Of a stretch of DNA of 64,000 bases, positions 7,994 through 17,034 are shown in pieces. The notes beneath the pieces were generated by a model that was given only the letters and a program-made list of their open reading frames with translations, made no database searches and was not told where the DNA came from. Numbering within the stretch: the first letter of the stretch is position 1; the number at the start of each line of letters is the position of its first letter. A program made the translations under genes and the position numbers. The DNA comes from Mucilaginibacter aquariorum (GTDB lineage Bacteria > Bacteroidota > Bacteroidia > Sphingobacteriales > Sphingobacteriaceae): NCBI RefSeq assembly GCF_024498135.1, contig NZ_JANHOH010000001.1:1302001-1366000 (forward strand), in the 5' to 3' direction.

Positions 7994-9634
7994 TTACTTT
8001 ATATACTCTTTATCTAAAAACACATATCTTCCCCCTAGCTGTGCACTTTCCTTTTCCAAGGTTGTTTTTACATCTATATTTATAAAGCTTACCGGGCCGC
8101 CTTTTATATTAGCGTTCCATTTTGGTAAAGCTGCTCCGTTAGGGTTACCGGTTTTTATAAAGTTGGCAAAATAGCTTTCCATCGTTGTAGATACCTTATA
8201 GTCGGCAGGCGTCCAGGCGTAGGTGGTGTTGGTTGCCAAATTCCCCATCGCGTATTCAATTTCTGATGCATGTGATGCACCAACATATGGTTCCGGCTGT
8301 TTTTTTACTTCAGGTTTAGCATTGTTATCCCCTTTTATTATTCCGTCTGCAAGGCCTGCTTTCGCATTACCCATCTTGGCCGTCATCGGTGGCCGTGGTT
8401 TCGAGAACAGGTAACGGTAAACAGGTTTGCCACTTGATAAAGCATGTGCATCAGCCCATTTCCAGGTGCTGTATACGATGAAACGATCGCTCGCTAATTC
8501 GGTAGCCGATCGGATAACTTCTTCCGGCGTATTGCCTGGATACAGCTTCATAACTTCATCGGCTTTTTCGCCATACAGGGCCTTTACCTTTTTGGCATAA
8601 TTTTCCGGCGTTGGGGCATCGCCGCCCAATAGCGCCTGGTATGGTATCTCTGCCGAATTCCAACCGACTAACAACGGTACTTTTGCCTGTTCGCCGGCCG
8701 CAAATGATTCAGCCGGGCTTTTGGTTAAAAAATAACCATCAATAGTAGCCAATTGCATTGATGGAACTCCCGGTTTAGCGGCTTCATCAAGCAGTTTATC
8801 TGCAGGTATCTCACGCAGTTCCTGCAATGATTTTACGCCCGCCATTCCGGCAAATTTCAATCCGTTATTTTCACCTTCCGCAAGCGGAACAGGGGCAAGT
8901 GTTGGTTTTATCATAGCGCCGCTTTCGCCTATAGCGCCCGCAATTAAGTTTTTAGATAGTGGCGATACCATTTGTGCCGATACCGCTATAGAGCCCGCAG
9001 ATTCGCCCGCAATGGTCACCCTATTGGGATCGCCGCCAAAGGCTGCAATATTTTTTTGTACCCAACGCAGGGCGGCAGTCTGGTCAAGCAATCCATAATT
9101 ACCTGATGAATGATGCGGAGATTCTTTGGTCAATTCGGGATGAGCCATAAAACCAAATACACCCAGGCGATAGTTTACCGTTAAGGCAATTATCCCCCTT
9201 TTAGCCATGCTTTCGCCATCGTAACGTTCTTCAGAACCATCACCTGCAACAAATCCACCCCCATAAAAATAAACTAATACAGGCAATTTTGTTTTAGATG
9301 GTTTTGCAGGCACCCAAACATTCAGGTACAGACAGTCTTCACTCATCCCCTGCGAACGAAATTTCATATCGCCAAAAACATTCTTTTGCATGGGGTTATA
9401 ACCAAATGCATCACATTTACGCACACCTGTCCAGCTATTAACCGGCTGTGGTTCTTTCCAGCGTAATTCGCCAATAGGTGGCTGTGCAAAAGGGATACCC
9501 TTAAAACTGTTCACTCCCGATTTCTCTTTTACGCTTTCAACAATACCGGTTTCAATTTTTACCTGTTTGCCTGTTTGTGCGAAAGCTGTTATACAGGTGA
9601 ATTGTACCAGCAGAAAAAATGTTATTTTTTTCAT
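7994..9634 (-). CDS. Secreted type-B carboxylesterase
   Basis: This is an alpha/beta-hydrolase of the carboxylesterase/para-nitrobenzyl-esterase family, 546 residues including a signal peptide (1-20, cleaved after AFAQ). The conserved SEDCLYLNVW (98-107), the oxyanion-hole GGGF (125-128), the nucleophile elbow GESAGS with Ser212, a downstream acidic residue in WNSAEIPY and the catalytic His in GASHASEIEY near 460 are all visible. The family hydrolyses carboxylic esters; the natural substrate cannot be read from sequence. With the leader it should act in the periplasm or outside the cell. It stands alone, divergent from the Rdx gene. Confidence 0.95.
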   Translation of the reverse strand: MKKITFFLLVQFTCITAFAQTGKQVKIETGIVESVKEKSGVNSFKGIPFAQPPIGELRWKEPQPVNSWTGVRKCDAFGYNPMQKNVFGDMKFRSQGMSEDCLYLNVWVPAKPSKTKLPVLVYFYGGGFVAGDGSEERYDGESMAKRGIIALTVNYRLGVFGFMAHPELTKESPHHSSGNYGLLDQTAALRWVQKNIAAFGGDPNRVTIAGESAGSIAVSAQMVSPLSKNLIAGAIGESGAMIKPTLAPVPLAEGENNGLKFAGMAGVKSLQELREIPADKLLDEAAKPGVPSMQLATIDGYFLTKSPAESFAAGEQAKVPLLVGWNSAEIPYQALLGGDAPTPENYAKKVKALYGEKADEVMKLYPGNTPEEVIRSATELASDRFIVYSTWKWADAHALSSGKPVYRYLFSKPRPPMTAKMGNAKAGLADGIIKGDNNAKPEVKKQPEPYVGASHASEIEYAMGNLATNTTYAWTPADYKVSTTMESYFANFIKTGNPNGAALPKWNANIKGGPVSFINIDVKTTLEKESAQLGGRYVFLDKEYIK

Positions 9635-9727
9635 GAAATATGTTTTATAATTGGTTGGTGTTTGAATGATGAAATTAGTAAAATTTATTCACCATGCAAT
9701 TTATTGTGTCTTTTTGACATAATGAAT

Positions 9728-9735
9728 TAAATTTG
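9728..9735 (+). promoter_or_regulatory. -7 element (TAAATTTG) for the Rdx gene
   Basis: An exact TAnnTTTG match ends 15 bases before the ATG at 9751. A TTTG at 9713-9716 is too close to be a standard -33. Confidence 0.45.
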
Positions 9736-9750
9736 TTACACTACACTCCT

Positions 9751-10035
9751 ATGAAAGCTACTATCACCATTGAATATTGCCCTAAATGTAACTGGATGCT
9801 TAGGGCCGCCTACATGGCGCAAGAATTGCTAAGCACTTTCAGCGACGACATATATGGGGTAACCCTACAACCCAGCGAAACAGCAGGTAAGTACAGTATC
9901 CGGATAGATGAAGTTGTAGTGTTTGATCGTAAGGAACAAGGCCGTTTCCCCGAGATAAAAGAGTTGAAGCAACTGATACGAGATGTGGTTTGCCCCGAAA
10001 AAAGCCTTGGCCATTCGGATAGAAATGTAACATAA
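9751..10035 (+). CDS. SelW/SelT/SelH-like Rdx family protein (Cys version)
   Basis: This small 94-residue thioredoxin-like protein belongs to the Rdx group, whose members include selenoprotein W. It opens with a beta strand (KATITIEY) leading straight into the redox motif Cys10-Pro-Lys-Cys13. The helix AAYMAQELLSTF and the strand VTLQPSETAGKYSIRID follow, as in the family. Both cysteines are encoded by ordinary Cys codons, not TGA, so it is not a selenoprotein. I chose the ATG at 9751 because family members begin just before the first strand; an upstream TTG at 9733 would add MLHYTP. The role is presumed redox; substrates are unknown. It is followed by the Rrf2 gene on the same strand after 64 bases. 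Confidence 0.85.
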   Translation: MKATITIEYCPKCNWMLRAAYMAQELLSTFSDDIYGVTLQPSETAGKYSIRIDEVVVFDRKEQGRFPEIKELKQLIRDVVCPEKSLGHSDRNVT

Positions 10036-10075
10036 ATACTATGTCTGCATATTATGTCGTACAAATTTGTTTATG

Positions 10076-10083
10076 TAACTTTG
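10076..10083 (+). promoter_or_regulatory. -7 element (TAACTTTG) for the Rrf2 gene
   Basis: An exact TAnnTTTG match ends 16 bases before the ATG at 10100, giving a leader of about a dozen bases. The gene may therefore be transcribed independently of the Rdx gene. Confidence 0.5.
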
Positions 10084-10099
10084 TGGACTATATTTATAG

Positions 10100-10537
10100 A
10101 TGCTATCCAAAAAAACTAAATACGCGATAAAGGCGCTGGTAGTCATGGGCAAAAACATGGACAAGCCACCCATGCAGATCTCAAGGATCGCCGAGCTGGA
10201 AAAAATCCCTAAAAAGTTCCTGGAGCAAATACTGCTCGATTTACGGAACGCTGGTTTCTTATACAGCAAAAAAGGCGCAGGCGGCGGTTACAGCCTCAAT
10301 AAAGATCCCCGGGAAATTTTCCTGGTTAACATTATGCGTATAACCGATGGGCCAATAGCCATGGTTCCATGCGCAAGCCTTAACTTTTATCATCGTTGTG
10401 ATGAGTGCCACCAGGAACATACCTGTGGTATACGCGATGTATTTATTGAAGTGCGTGATGCTTCGCTAAAGATATTATCTGAAACAAGTATTGCAGATAT
10501 TATAGGCCGAGAAACAACACTGATCAGCAATGATTAG
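10100..10537 (+). CDS. Rrf2-family transcriptional regulator
   Basis: The 145-residue protein has the N-terminal winged helix of Rrf2 regulators (LSKKTKYAIKALVVM, then ISRIAELEKIPKKFLEQILLDLRNAGFL, then the wing SKKGAGGGYSL). Family members such as IscR, NsrR and RirA sense iron-sulfur status, nitric oxide or iron through a cysteine-ligated cluster. Here four cysteines (91, 100, 103, 109) fall in the expected C-terminal region, in the order PC...RCDEC...TC. This suggests a cluster-binding sensor, with one more cysteine than the usual three. Its targets are not evident; no suf or isc genes are nearby. Confidence 0.92.
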   Translation: MLSKKTKYAIKALVVMGKNMDKPPMQISRIAELEKIPKKFLEQILLDLRNAGFLYSKKGAGGGYSLNKDPREIFLVNIMRITDGPIAMVPCASLNFYHRCDECHQEHTCGIRDVFIEVRDASLKILSETSIADIIGRETTLISND

Positions 10538-10589
10538 GTAGTTTAACGCTCAATATTAATCCGGGTAATTTAGAATGACAGGGGCTTAC

Positions 10590-12071
10590 CTACTCGTCGT
10601 CGTTAAGTTTTTCCGATATATTCTTGATTGATTCATCAAGCAACGATGCTGATTTATGCAGATGAGGTTCTAACTGTTCATACTCTTCCAGCTTATTCTC
10701 GCTATTTTTTAGGATATCCATAATACCCAAAATATTGGTCAGGTATTTTCTAACCTCGTGCGAATTGATAAAGGCCAATTCTTCCCTCTTAGCAGCAAAT
10801 AGCAGCTTTTCGTAATGCCTTTTCTGTTTAACGTTACGGTATATCAGTGCTATGGCAACAATGCTTAAGGCCGCTACAAGCACCATAAATATCAGCCAAA
10901 GCCGCTCGCGCTTATAAGCCTCGGTACGCTGAATGTAGGAATTTTCAGTTTCATCAATTTTCATCTGCGATGAAATATTACCTACCTGGGTTATTCTTAA
11001 ATTATTCTCCTGCGATTCTTTTAAAGCCAGTTTAAAATTGTCTGCCGCCAGCTTGGTATTACCTTTCCTTTCGGCAATTTGTGCCAGCAGCTCATATAAA
11101 TGAAACCTAATTTCGGGGTGGTTATCATCAACTATATTGGCAAGCAGCTTATTCACAGTTTGCCTTGCCGAATCCAGCTGCCCGCTTTTGAAATAGGCAT
11201 CGGCTAAATGTTGGTTATCTAAATCGCTGGGAACGTATTTTTTATCACCTTTTAAATCCTTTATTTGTTTTATAGCTGCCGTATAATCGCGTTTAAGTAA
11301 CCTGAGATAATAGCTTGTGCGCAACCGGTAGGTATGTATTTTATACGATTTACTATCCAGGGCTTCTAACTTATTATGATATATCTTTAATGAATCATAG
11401 CTTTTCATCCGGAAATAATTCTCAGATTTATTATATAAAATTACAGCCGTAAGCTGCTCTTTTCTCAATGGGCTTTCCGTTTGTAACAATGCTTCCGCCT
11501 GGTCCAGATAGTTGATAGATTGATTGTAAAACCCAGATTTATAGTATAGATCTGAAATATTAACATCTAATAAGATTTGGAGTAAATTATCCTCCATTAT
11601 CAAGGCCTCCTTTTTGGCCATACGATAGTTATATATCGCACCCGTAAAATCACCCTCGTCAGTTTTTATAAAACTTAAATGACTTAAAAATTGATACAGT
11701 AAATAATGGCCGTTATTTTTTCGGGCCACCTGTATGGCCTTTAACATATATACTTCAGCGCTCTTCAGATCGTGGTTTTTGTTCTGGTAAATACTTTCAA
11801 TAAAGTAGCCGAAAGCCTCTTTGTCTGGCAGGTTGTATTTTGTAAACAAACGCTGAATGGTGTCCTTGCCGGCAACTATTTGGGGCAGTTCTGCATTCTG
11901 AAAATAGCTCTTAATGTACTTTATCAGCCGTTTTTGCTGTGTCAGCCTGTCTTCCTGCTGAATTATATTAATAAGCGTATCTTGTTGAATGCTTATCTGT
12001 GTGGCATGCAATGTACTTGTAATTAGGAAAATAAAAGCTATATTAATACCAAGCTTTTTAAACATGCACAT
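10590..12071 (-). CDS. TPR sensor protein with membrane anchor and orphan histidine-kinase-like helix
   Basis: The 493-residue protein has a signal peptide or first membrane segment (about 5-24), then a periplasmic array of degenerate tetratricopeptide repeats to about 385. A transmembrane helix (about 391-412) and a short cytoplasmic tail follow. The tail contains SHEVRKYLTNILGI with His438, closely resembling the H-box of HisKA phosphoacceptor domains (consensus SHELRTPL). The protein ends 55 residues later with no N, G1 or G2 boxes, so the ATPase domain is missing. Related Bacteroidota TPR kinases normally carry that domain. It may receive phosphate from another kinase, or be a structural relic. 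The start could also be the ATG two codons in (12065). Confidence 0.85.
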   Translation of the reverse strand: MCMFKKLGINIAFIFLITSTLHATQISIQQDTLINIIQQEDRLTQQKRLIKYIKSYFQNAELPQIVAGKDTIQRLFTKYNLPDKEAFGYFIESIYQNKNHDLKSAEVYMLKAIQVARKNNGHYLLYQFLSHLSFIKTDEGDFTGAIYNYRMAKKEALIMEDNLLQILLDVNISDLYYKSGFYNQSINYLDQAEALLQTESPLRKEQLTAVILYNKSENYFRMKSYDSLKIYHNKLEALDSKSYKIHTYRLRTSYYLRLLKRDYTAAIKQIKDLKGDKKYVPSDLDNQHLADAYFKSGQLDSARQTVNKLLANIVDDNHPEIRFHLYELLAQIAERKGNTKLAADNFKLALKESQENNLRITQVGNISSQMKIDETENSYIQRTEAYKRERLWLIFMVLVAALSIVAIALIYRNVKQKRHYEKLLFAAKREELAFINSHEVRKYLTNILGIMDILKNSENKLEEYEQLEPHLHKSASLLDESIKNISEKLNDDE

Positions 12072-12167
12072 GTTTTTCTTATAAATTTACATTAGGAAAG
12101 CGTAAAAACAAACATTTGGTTACTAATATTTTTACACCTAGCAGACAATAACAAGTAAGAAACTTAA

Positions 12168-12896
12168 TTAACAGTCAAACTTTTCCAACAATTTCAACAG
12201 GGTTTCAAAATCCTTAGGATATGGCGCGTGAACAGTTATATCATTACCCGAAGGTAGCTTAAAGCTTACCTCATAGGCATGAAGGGCAAAACGTTTCATA
12301 ATAGGCAGTTCTTCCTGATCTTTACCCAAAATGTATTTACGTTTTATCTTGGAAAGAAACACAGGCTGGCCCTTATACATTTCATCTCCGGCTATTGATG
12401 CTCGCTGTGTAGCAAGGTGAATACGGATCTGGTGCATGCGGCCTGTAACCGGGCGGCACTCTACTAATGTATAATGCTTAAAATATTTTAACGACTGAAA
12501 CCAGGTTTCGGCACGTTTACCTTCCTGGCGGCTAATAGTTACGTTGCCTTTGCCTACATTAAGGATAGGGAGATCGATTAGCAAACTCTCAAAAACATGC
12601 GTACCATCAATAATTGCATGGTAAACCTTCTTCACCTTACGTTTCTCAAACTGCATTGATACCGTGCGGTAAGCTTCGGGGTTTTTAGCCATTATAAGCG
12701 CGCCCGAGGTTTCTTTATCCAGCCGGTGGCATATCTGTGCATCATCGGTGTATTGCTTAGCCAGGCGCAGCATATTGATCTCGCCGCCCTCGCGCTCATC
12801 CAACGAACTGATGAACGGTGGCTTGTTCACCACAATTATATCATCATCCTCAAATAGTATCAGGTCGGCAAACTTTGGAAACTTCATAGCCGGCAA
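12168..12896 (-). CDS. RluA-family RNA pseudouridine synthase
   Basis: At 242 residues this is a catalytic-domain-only RluA-family enzyme, which isomerises uridine to pseudouridine in rRNA or tRNA. The signature CHRLDKETSGALI carries the catalytic Asp60. VNKPP (about 23-27), TGRMHQIRIHLA and FALHAYEVSF are other family motifs. There is no N-terminal S4 domain. The target position cannot be predicted from sequence, since RluA, RluC and TruC relatives look alike. An alternative start is Met4. It lies about 95 bases upstream of the TPR gene on the same strand, with no clear terminator between. Confidence 0.92.
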   Translation of the reverse strand: MPAMKFPKFADLILFEDDDIIVVNKPPFISSLDEREGGEINMLRLAKQYTDDAQICHRLDKETSGALIMAKNPEAYRTVSMQFEKRKVKKVYHAIIDGTHVFESLLIDLPILNVGKGNVTISRQEGKRAETWFQSLKYFKHYTLVECRPVTGRMHQIRIHLATQRASIAGDEMYKGQPVFLSKIKRKYILGKDQEELPIMKRFALHAYEVSFKLPSGNDITVHAPYPKDFETLLKLLEKFDC

Positions 12897-12956
12897 AAAT
12901 ACGGTTAATTAAATTAATTGCAGTATTGCCTCACCTAAATCCTCTGCAAAGAAGAA

Positions 12957-13009
12957 GACTTGAAGTCTCTCTCTTCCCTCTCTGGTTTGGAGGGAGTCGG
13001 GGTATGGCT
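12957..13009. repeat. Fragment resembling a dispersed intergenic repeat
   Basis: A C/T-rich tract CTCTTCCCTCTC followed by TTTGGAGGGAGTCGGGGT can fold weakly. It looks like a degraded copy of the CCCTCTCC...GGAGAGGG type of intergenic repeat seen in many Bacteroidota. It is called by memory of the pattern; only one copy is in the window. Confidence 0.35.
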
Positions 13010-13071
13010 TTAAAACAAATTTAACCTGCTCATGTTAAATAGCTAGTAATCATCTACCTAAATAAAAAACC

Positions 13072-13566
13072 ATGAGCAAAAATAAAACACAACCCGAAGA
13101 AAAAGGCTTTTTTGAAAAGATAAAAGAAACCATTGAAGAGTTTTGGGAAGGCACCAAAGAAACCGCCGAAGACCTGAAAGACAAAGCGGAAGATAAAATT
13201 GACGATCTGAAAGAAAAGGTATCTTCCAAAAAAACAACGGTTGCTAAAAAAGCCACAACCGAAAAGGCATCAGTCGCCAAAAAGAGTGCTGCTACTACAG
13301 AAGAGGCTAAAAAAGAAGTAGCCAATATTAAAGAAACGGCCGCTGCTAAAGCAAAAACCGTTACCGATAAAGCTAAAGCTACTACAGCCGCCGCAAAAAA
13401 GACCGCCGATGATGTAAAAGCAAAGGCTGCAACCAAAGCTAAAACGGTTACCAACAAAGCTAAAACAGAAGTTGCCGCGGTTAAGAAAGCAGCCGCACCT
13501 AAAGCTAAAGCTGCAGCTGCAAAACCTGCCGCAACAGCTAAAAAGAAAACTACTAATGCTAAATAA
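13072..13566 (+). CDS. Histone H1-like Lys/Ala-rich protein
   Basis: The 164-residue protein is strongly biased. Residues 1-50 form an acidic amphipathic stretch (FFEKIKETIEEFWEGTKE, then AEDLKDKAEDKIDDLKEK) with a roughly 11-residue periodicity like LEA or YtxH-type helices. From about 52 to the end the sequence is almost only K, A, T and V, with repeats such as KAKTVT(D/N)KAK and AVKKAAAPKAKAAAAK, like the C-terminal tail of histone H1 or bacterial Hc1-type proteins. Such tails bind DNA or other polyanions. There is no signal peptide. It is followed by a strong hairpin shared with the convergent response-regulator gene. The role is inferred only: nucleoid binding or stress protection. Confidence 0.8.
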   Translation: MSKNKTQPEEKGFFEKIKETIEEFWEGTKETAEDLKDKAEDKIDDLKEKVSSKKTTVAKKATTEKASVAKKSAATTEEAKKEVANIKETAAAKAKTVTDKAKATTAAAKKTADDVKAKAATKAKTVTNKAKTEVAAVKKAAAPKAKAAAAKPAATAKKKTTNAK

Positions 13567-13585
13567 TCAGAGTGCTATTAAACGA

Positions 13586-13613
13586 AAACGGCCCCGATTG
13601 ATCGGGGCCGTTT
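13586..13613. terminator. Bidirectional terminator between H1-like gene and response regulator
   Basis: A 13-bp perfect inverted repeat (13586-13598 with 13601-13613, AAACGGCCCCGAT) has A-rich and T-rich flanks on its two sides. It lies 20 bases past one stop and 3 bases from the stop of the facing gene. Confidence 0.85.
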
Positions 13614-13615
13614 AT

Positions 13616-14302
13616 TTATGCTTCAAATTTGTAGCCTACTCCTTTTACGGTAGATACGCAGTCGTCACCAAGTTTTTCGCGTAACTTACGTACGTGCACA
13701 TCAATAGTGCGGTTGGTGACTACTACAGAGTCTTCCCAAATATTTTTTAATATCACCTCGCGGGTGTAAACTTTACCGGGCTTTGAAGCCAACAGGTATA
13801 AAAGTTCAAATTCTTTTTTAGCTAATACTACCTTAACACCTTTTTTATAAACCAGGTATGCCTCACGGTCAATCACCAGGTCACCAATTTCTAATTTGTT
13901 ATCGGTAATCTCTTCTGGTGGTGAATTACGGCGAAGAATGGCATTTATACGGCTAACCAAAGCACGGGGCTTTATTGGTTTCGCTATATAATCATCTGCA
14001 CCAACGTTAAAGCCGGCAATTTCTGAATACTCTTCGCTGCGAGCGGTAAGAAAAACCATAAAGGTGTTCTTAAACTCGGGCATGGTACGCATAATACGGC
14101 AAGCCTCTATGCCATCCATTTTTGGCATCATTATATCTAAAACGATAAGATCTGGCTGGGTCCTTTTAGCTTCGGCAACTGCTTCCTGTCCGTTACGGGC
14201 AGAATATACCTGGTAACCTTCTTTTTTTAGATTATACTCTATCAGCTCTAAAATATCCGGTTCATCGTCAACAATTAATATCTTTTGTTTACTTGTACTC
14301 AT
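13616..14302 (-). CDS. OmpR/PhoB-type response regulator
   Basis: The 228-residue DNA-binding response regulator has a receiver domain (about 5-120) with the acidic pair Asp12-Asp13, the phosphoacceptor Asp56 in LIVLDIMMP and the conserved Lys in IAKPIKPRAL. A winged-helix effector domain (about 135-228) follows, with KEFELLYLLASKPGKVYTRE and RTIDVHVRKLREKLG. No histidine kinase gene is adjacent, so its partner lies elsewhere. It could regulate envelope or phosphate genes as PhoB-like proteins do, but nothing nearby shows this. The start ATG at 14302 precedes the first strand by seven residues. Confidence 0.95.
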   Translation of the reverse strand: MSTSKQKILIVDDEPDILELIEYNLKKEGYQVYSARNGQEAVAEAKRTQPDLIVLDIMMPKMDGIEACRIMRTMPEFKNTFMVFLTARSEEYSEIAGFNVGADDYIAKPIKPRALVSRINAILRRNSPPEEITDNKLEIGDLVIDREAYLVYKKGVKVVLAKKEFELLYLLASKPGKVYTREVILKNIWEDSVVVTNRTIDVHVRKLREKLGDDCVSTVKGVGYKFEA

Positions 14303-14405
14303 GTATATTTAATTTTGCATAAAAGTATAAGCTTAATAGAAGCTTATGGTTAAGTCAATATTAACAAATTGTTAAATACCACCATAAGTTAACCTTTAAT
14401 TGAGG

Positions 14406-15521
14406 TTATTTAAATGTTTTCTTTAAAAATTCTTCAAGATCAGCGCCTGTAACATTCTTTGCAACGATAACTCCCTGCGGGTCAAGTATAAAATTTGAGG
14501 GGATAGCTTCTATACGATAAAGCCTCTCTGTGGGGCCTTCAAACCTTTGCAGATCAGACACATGCGCCCAGCTTAAACCATCGGCATTAACAGCTTGCTG
14601 CCAGTCTTTTTTCTCCGTATCCAACGATATCCCTAAGATATTAAAGCCTTTATCCTTGTACATTTTATACTGTTTAACCACGTTGGGGTTTTCCTGCCTG
14701 CAAGGGCCGCACCATGATGCCCAAAAATCGAGCATCACGTATTTGCCTTTATAGTCTGATAACTTAACCTGCTTGCCATCAATACTTGCAATGGTAAAAT
14801 CAGGCGCTTTGTGGCCTACCGATATTGGTTTTGCAGCAGCCATTTGCTTTAAAAAGGTTTGTACAGCAGGGTTATCCTTAAAATCGTCCTTAATATCATC
14901 TGCGTAAGCAACTAATTGCTGCTCGTATTTATACTGATCAAGAGATGTTGCCGCATAGAAACCCGCAAGCGACTTTTTGTTCTGATCAACAAACTTTAAA
15001 ACCTCTGCGCTGTAATCGGCGATGTTCTTCTGAAACTGCGGCATATAAATTTTAAGCAACGAATCAGATTCTTTACCTAAGGCTGCAGACTTAGCGGTAT
15101 ACTCATCAGATAGTTTACTGTTTTTGCCACCGTATAAGTTACTGATCTTGTTAAACTCCTTTATTTTTTCGGATGTTTCAGAGCCACTTATCTCATAATC
15201 GTGATTCAGGTTAGCAACATCGGTTTTGAAAGTTATGGCATCGCCGTTTTTGGCGACTATATCGTAAATATTGCCGCCAATACGTAACTTGTATAAGTTG
15301 GCATAGGGAGCAGAATGCTTAAACTGAAACTCGTTATTAGCGCCAAGTGTAGTTGAATCAATAATACTTACCTGGTTGCTATCTGCTGCCAGCAGGTATA
15401 TCTTTTTAATGCTCCCGGCATTATCCAGCTTGCCCGATATACTGAATGTGGTAGATTCTTTGCAGGATGCAATAAAAAACACTGCCAAAAATGCAAGGCA
15501 GGTAACAATACGATTTTTCAT
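14406..15521 (-). CDS. TlpA-like thiol-disulfide lipoprotein with N-terminal DUF4369 domain
   Basis: The 371-residue lipoprotein (lipobox FIASC, Cys20) carries a DUF4369-type beta domain (about 25-125), a helical middle, and a C-terminal TlpA/AhpC-like thioredoxin fold (about 235-371). The active site is WCGPC (Cys271, Cys274), preceded by GHKAPDF and DYKGKYVMLDFWASW. Family members in Bacteroidota reduce or isomerise disulfides in the periplasm, for example during cytochrome c maturation or oxidative stress. It starts 3 bases after gatB ends, so it is in that operon. This looks like an operon of convenience rather than a functional link. Confidence 0.93.
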   Translation of the reverse strand: MKNRIVTCLAFLAVFFIASCKESTTFSISGKLDNAGSIKKIYLLAADSNQVSIIDSTTLGANNEFQFKHSAPYANLYKLRIGGNIYDIVAKNGDAITFKTDVANLNHDYEISGSETSEKIKEFNKISNLYGGKNSKLSDEYTAKSAALGKESDSLLKIYMPQFQKNIADYSAEVLKFVDQNKKSLAGFYAATSLDQYKYEQQLVAYADDIKDDFKDNPAVQTFLKQMAAAKPISVGHKAPDFTIASIDGKQVKLSDYKGKYVMLDFWASWCGPCRQENPNVVKQYKMYKDKGFNILGISLDTEKKDWQQAVNADGLSWAHVSDLQRFEGPTERLYRIEAIPSNFILDPQGVIVAKNVTGADLEEFLKKTFK

Positions 15522-15524
15522 ATC

Positions 15525-16994
15525 TTATTTAGATTCTAATTCTTTTATTAAAAGCTGGTTGGTTTTCTGCGGATCTATTTTTCCTTTCGAAAGTTTCATT
15601 ACCTCGCCCATGAACAAGCCTAAAACGCCCTTTTTACCCTTTTGGTATTCTACTACCTTATCGGGATATTTAGCTAAAGCAGCACGGATAAACCCTTCAA
15701 CCTCGCTTGTATCTTCGCTGATCAGCAGATTTAATTCTTTAGCCAATTGGTCGGCGGTTTTGCCATTTCCTTTCAGCATTTCCGGGAATATTTTTTGAGC
15801 TGCTACAGAGTTATTCACTTTGCCATCATCAACCAACTTTATTAACCCGGCCAGGTTTTGGGGCTTTATACCAAAATTACTGATACCGATATTATTATCG
15901 TTAATATACGACCGTACCGAACCCATTACCCAGTTTGCTGCCGATTTGTAATTATTGGTATATTTTATCAGTTCTTCAAAGTAGGCGGCAAACTCTTTGT
16001 CGGCTATAATAACACCGGCATCATAATCAGATAAGCCCAGCTTTGTAGTGTACTTTTCAAGAAGTTCGTTAGGCAGGGCCGGCATATTACTGCGGATATC
16101 TGCCAGGTAAGCTTCGTTCAATTGTACAGGCATCAGGTCAGGTTCGGGGAAGTAGCGGTAATCGTTCGCCATTTCTTTTGATCGCAGCACCGATGTTTCG
16201 CCGGTATCGGCATTAAAGTTAAGCGTGTTTTGATCTATATGGCCACCGTTCTCAATCACCTCTATCTGGCGGGCAAACTCATGCTCAATAGCACGCTGCA
16301 CGTTACGGATAGAGTTCAGGTTTTTCACCTCGCAGCGATTGCCATAAGCAGCAGCACCTTTTAAGCGTACTGATATGTTGGCATCGCAACGCATACTGCC
16401 TTCTTCCATATTACCATCGCAAATATCAAGGTAACGTAATAAACGACGGATCTCGGTCAGGAACTGCCCCGCTTCTTCGGCGCTACGCAGATCCGGTTCT
16501 GATACAATTTCTATCAGTGGCACCCCTGCCCTGTTCAGGTCAATAAGGGAAAAATCGTCGTGCTGATCGTGTGAGCTTTTGCCTGCATCATCTTCCATAT
16601 GGATGTGATGGATGGCTATATTTTTTGATATGCCATCGGCCAGCTTTACGGTAACATTACCGCCAAGGCATATAGGCTGCTGATCTTGCGTGGTTTGGTA
16701 ACCCTTTGGCAAATCGGCATAGAAATAATTTTTACGTGCAAAGGTGTTTTGCAGGTTGATTGTGCAATTACAGGCTAAGCCCATTTTTACAGCGTACTCA
16801 ACCATTTTTTTGTTGATGCGCGGCAATGTGCCGGGATGCCCCAACGAAACCGGACTCACATTATGATTAGGTTCGGCGCCAAAGGCGGCCGAATCTGATG
16901 AAAATGCTTTACTTAAAGTAGATAATTGCGCGTGTACTTCTAATCCAACAACCAACTCGTACTTATCACTCACGCCGCTTTGTAGAACTGCCAT
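15525..16994 (-). CDS. gatB: Asp-tRNA(Asn)/Glu-tRNA(Gln) amidotransferase subunit B
   Basis: GatB, with GatA and GatC, converts Glu-tRNA(Gln) or Asp-tRNA(Asn) to the amidated forms. The 489-residue protein has the N-terminal VGLEVHAQLST motif, the zinc/tRNA kinase-like cradle with SPVSLGHPGTLP, HMEDDAGKSSHD, DLNRAGVPLIEIVSEPD and the conserved MRCDANIS segment. It ends in the helical YqeY-like tail (KKGVLGLFMGEVMK). Subunits A and C are not in the window, which is normal in Bacteroidota. The ATG at 16994 matches the family start. It is the first gene of an operon with the TlpA-like gene. Confidence 0.97.
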   Translation of the reverse strand: MAVLQSGVSDKYELVVGLEVHAQLSTLSKAFSSDSAAFGAEPNHNVSPVSLGHPGTLPRINKKMVEYAVKMGLACNCTINLQNTFARKNYFYADLPKGYQTTQDQQPICLGGNVTVKLADGISKNIAIHHIHMEDDAGKSSHDQHDDFSLIDLNRAGVPLIEIVSEPDLRSAEEAGQFLTEIRRLLRYLDICDGNMEEGSMRCDANISVRLKGAAAYGNRCEVKNLNSIRNVQRAIEHEFARQIEVIENGGHIDQNTLNFNADTGETSVLRSKEMANDYRYFPEPDLMPVQLNEAYLADIRSNMPALPNELLEKYTTKLGLSDYDAGVIIADKEFAAYFEELIKYTNNYKSAANWVMGSVRSYINDNNIGISNFGIKPQNLAGLIKLVDDGKVNNSVAAQKIFPEMLKGNGKTADQLAKELNLLISEDTSEVEGFIRAALAKYPDKVVEYQKGKKGVLGLFMGEVMKLSKGKIDPQKTNQLLIKELESK

Positions 16995-17034
16995 ATCGTA
17001 TATTCAGCTGTTATTCAGCATTGATCAAACATGC

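Noticed and set aside
9751..10035. Possible selenoprotein
   Set aside because: The Rdx motif CPKC is encoded by TGC and TGT; there is no in-frame TGA at the selenocysteine position.
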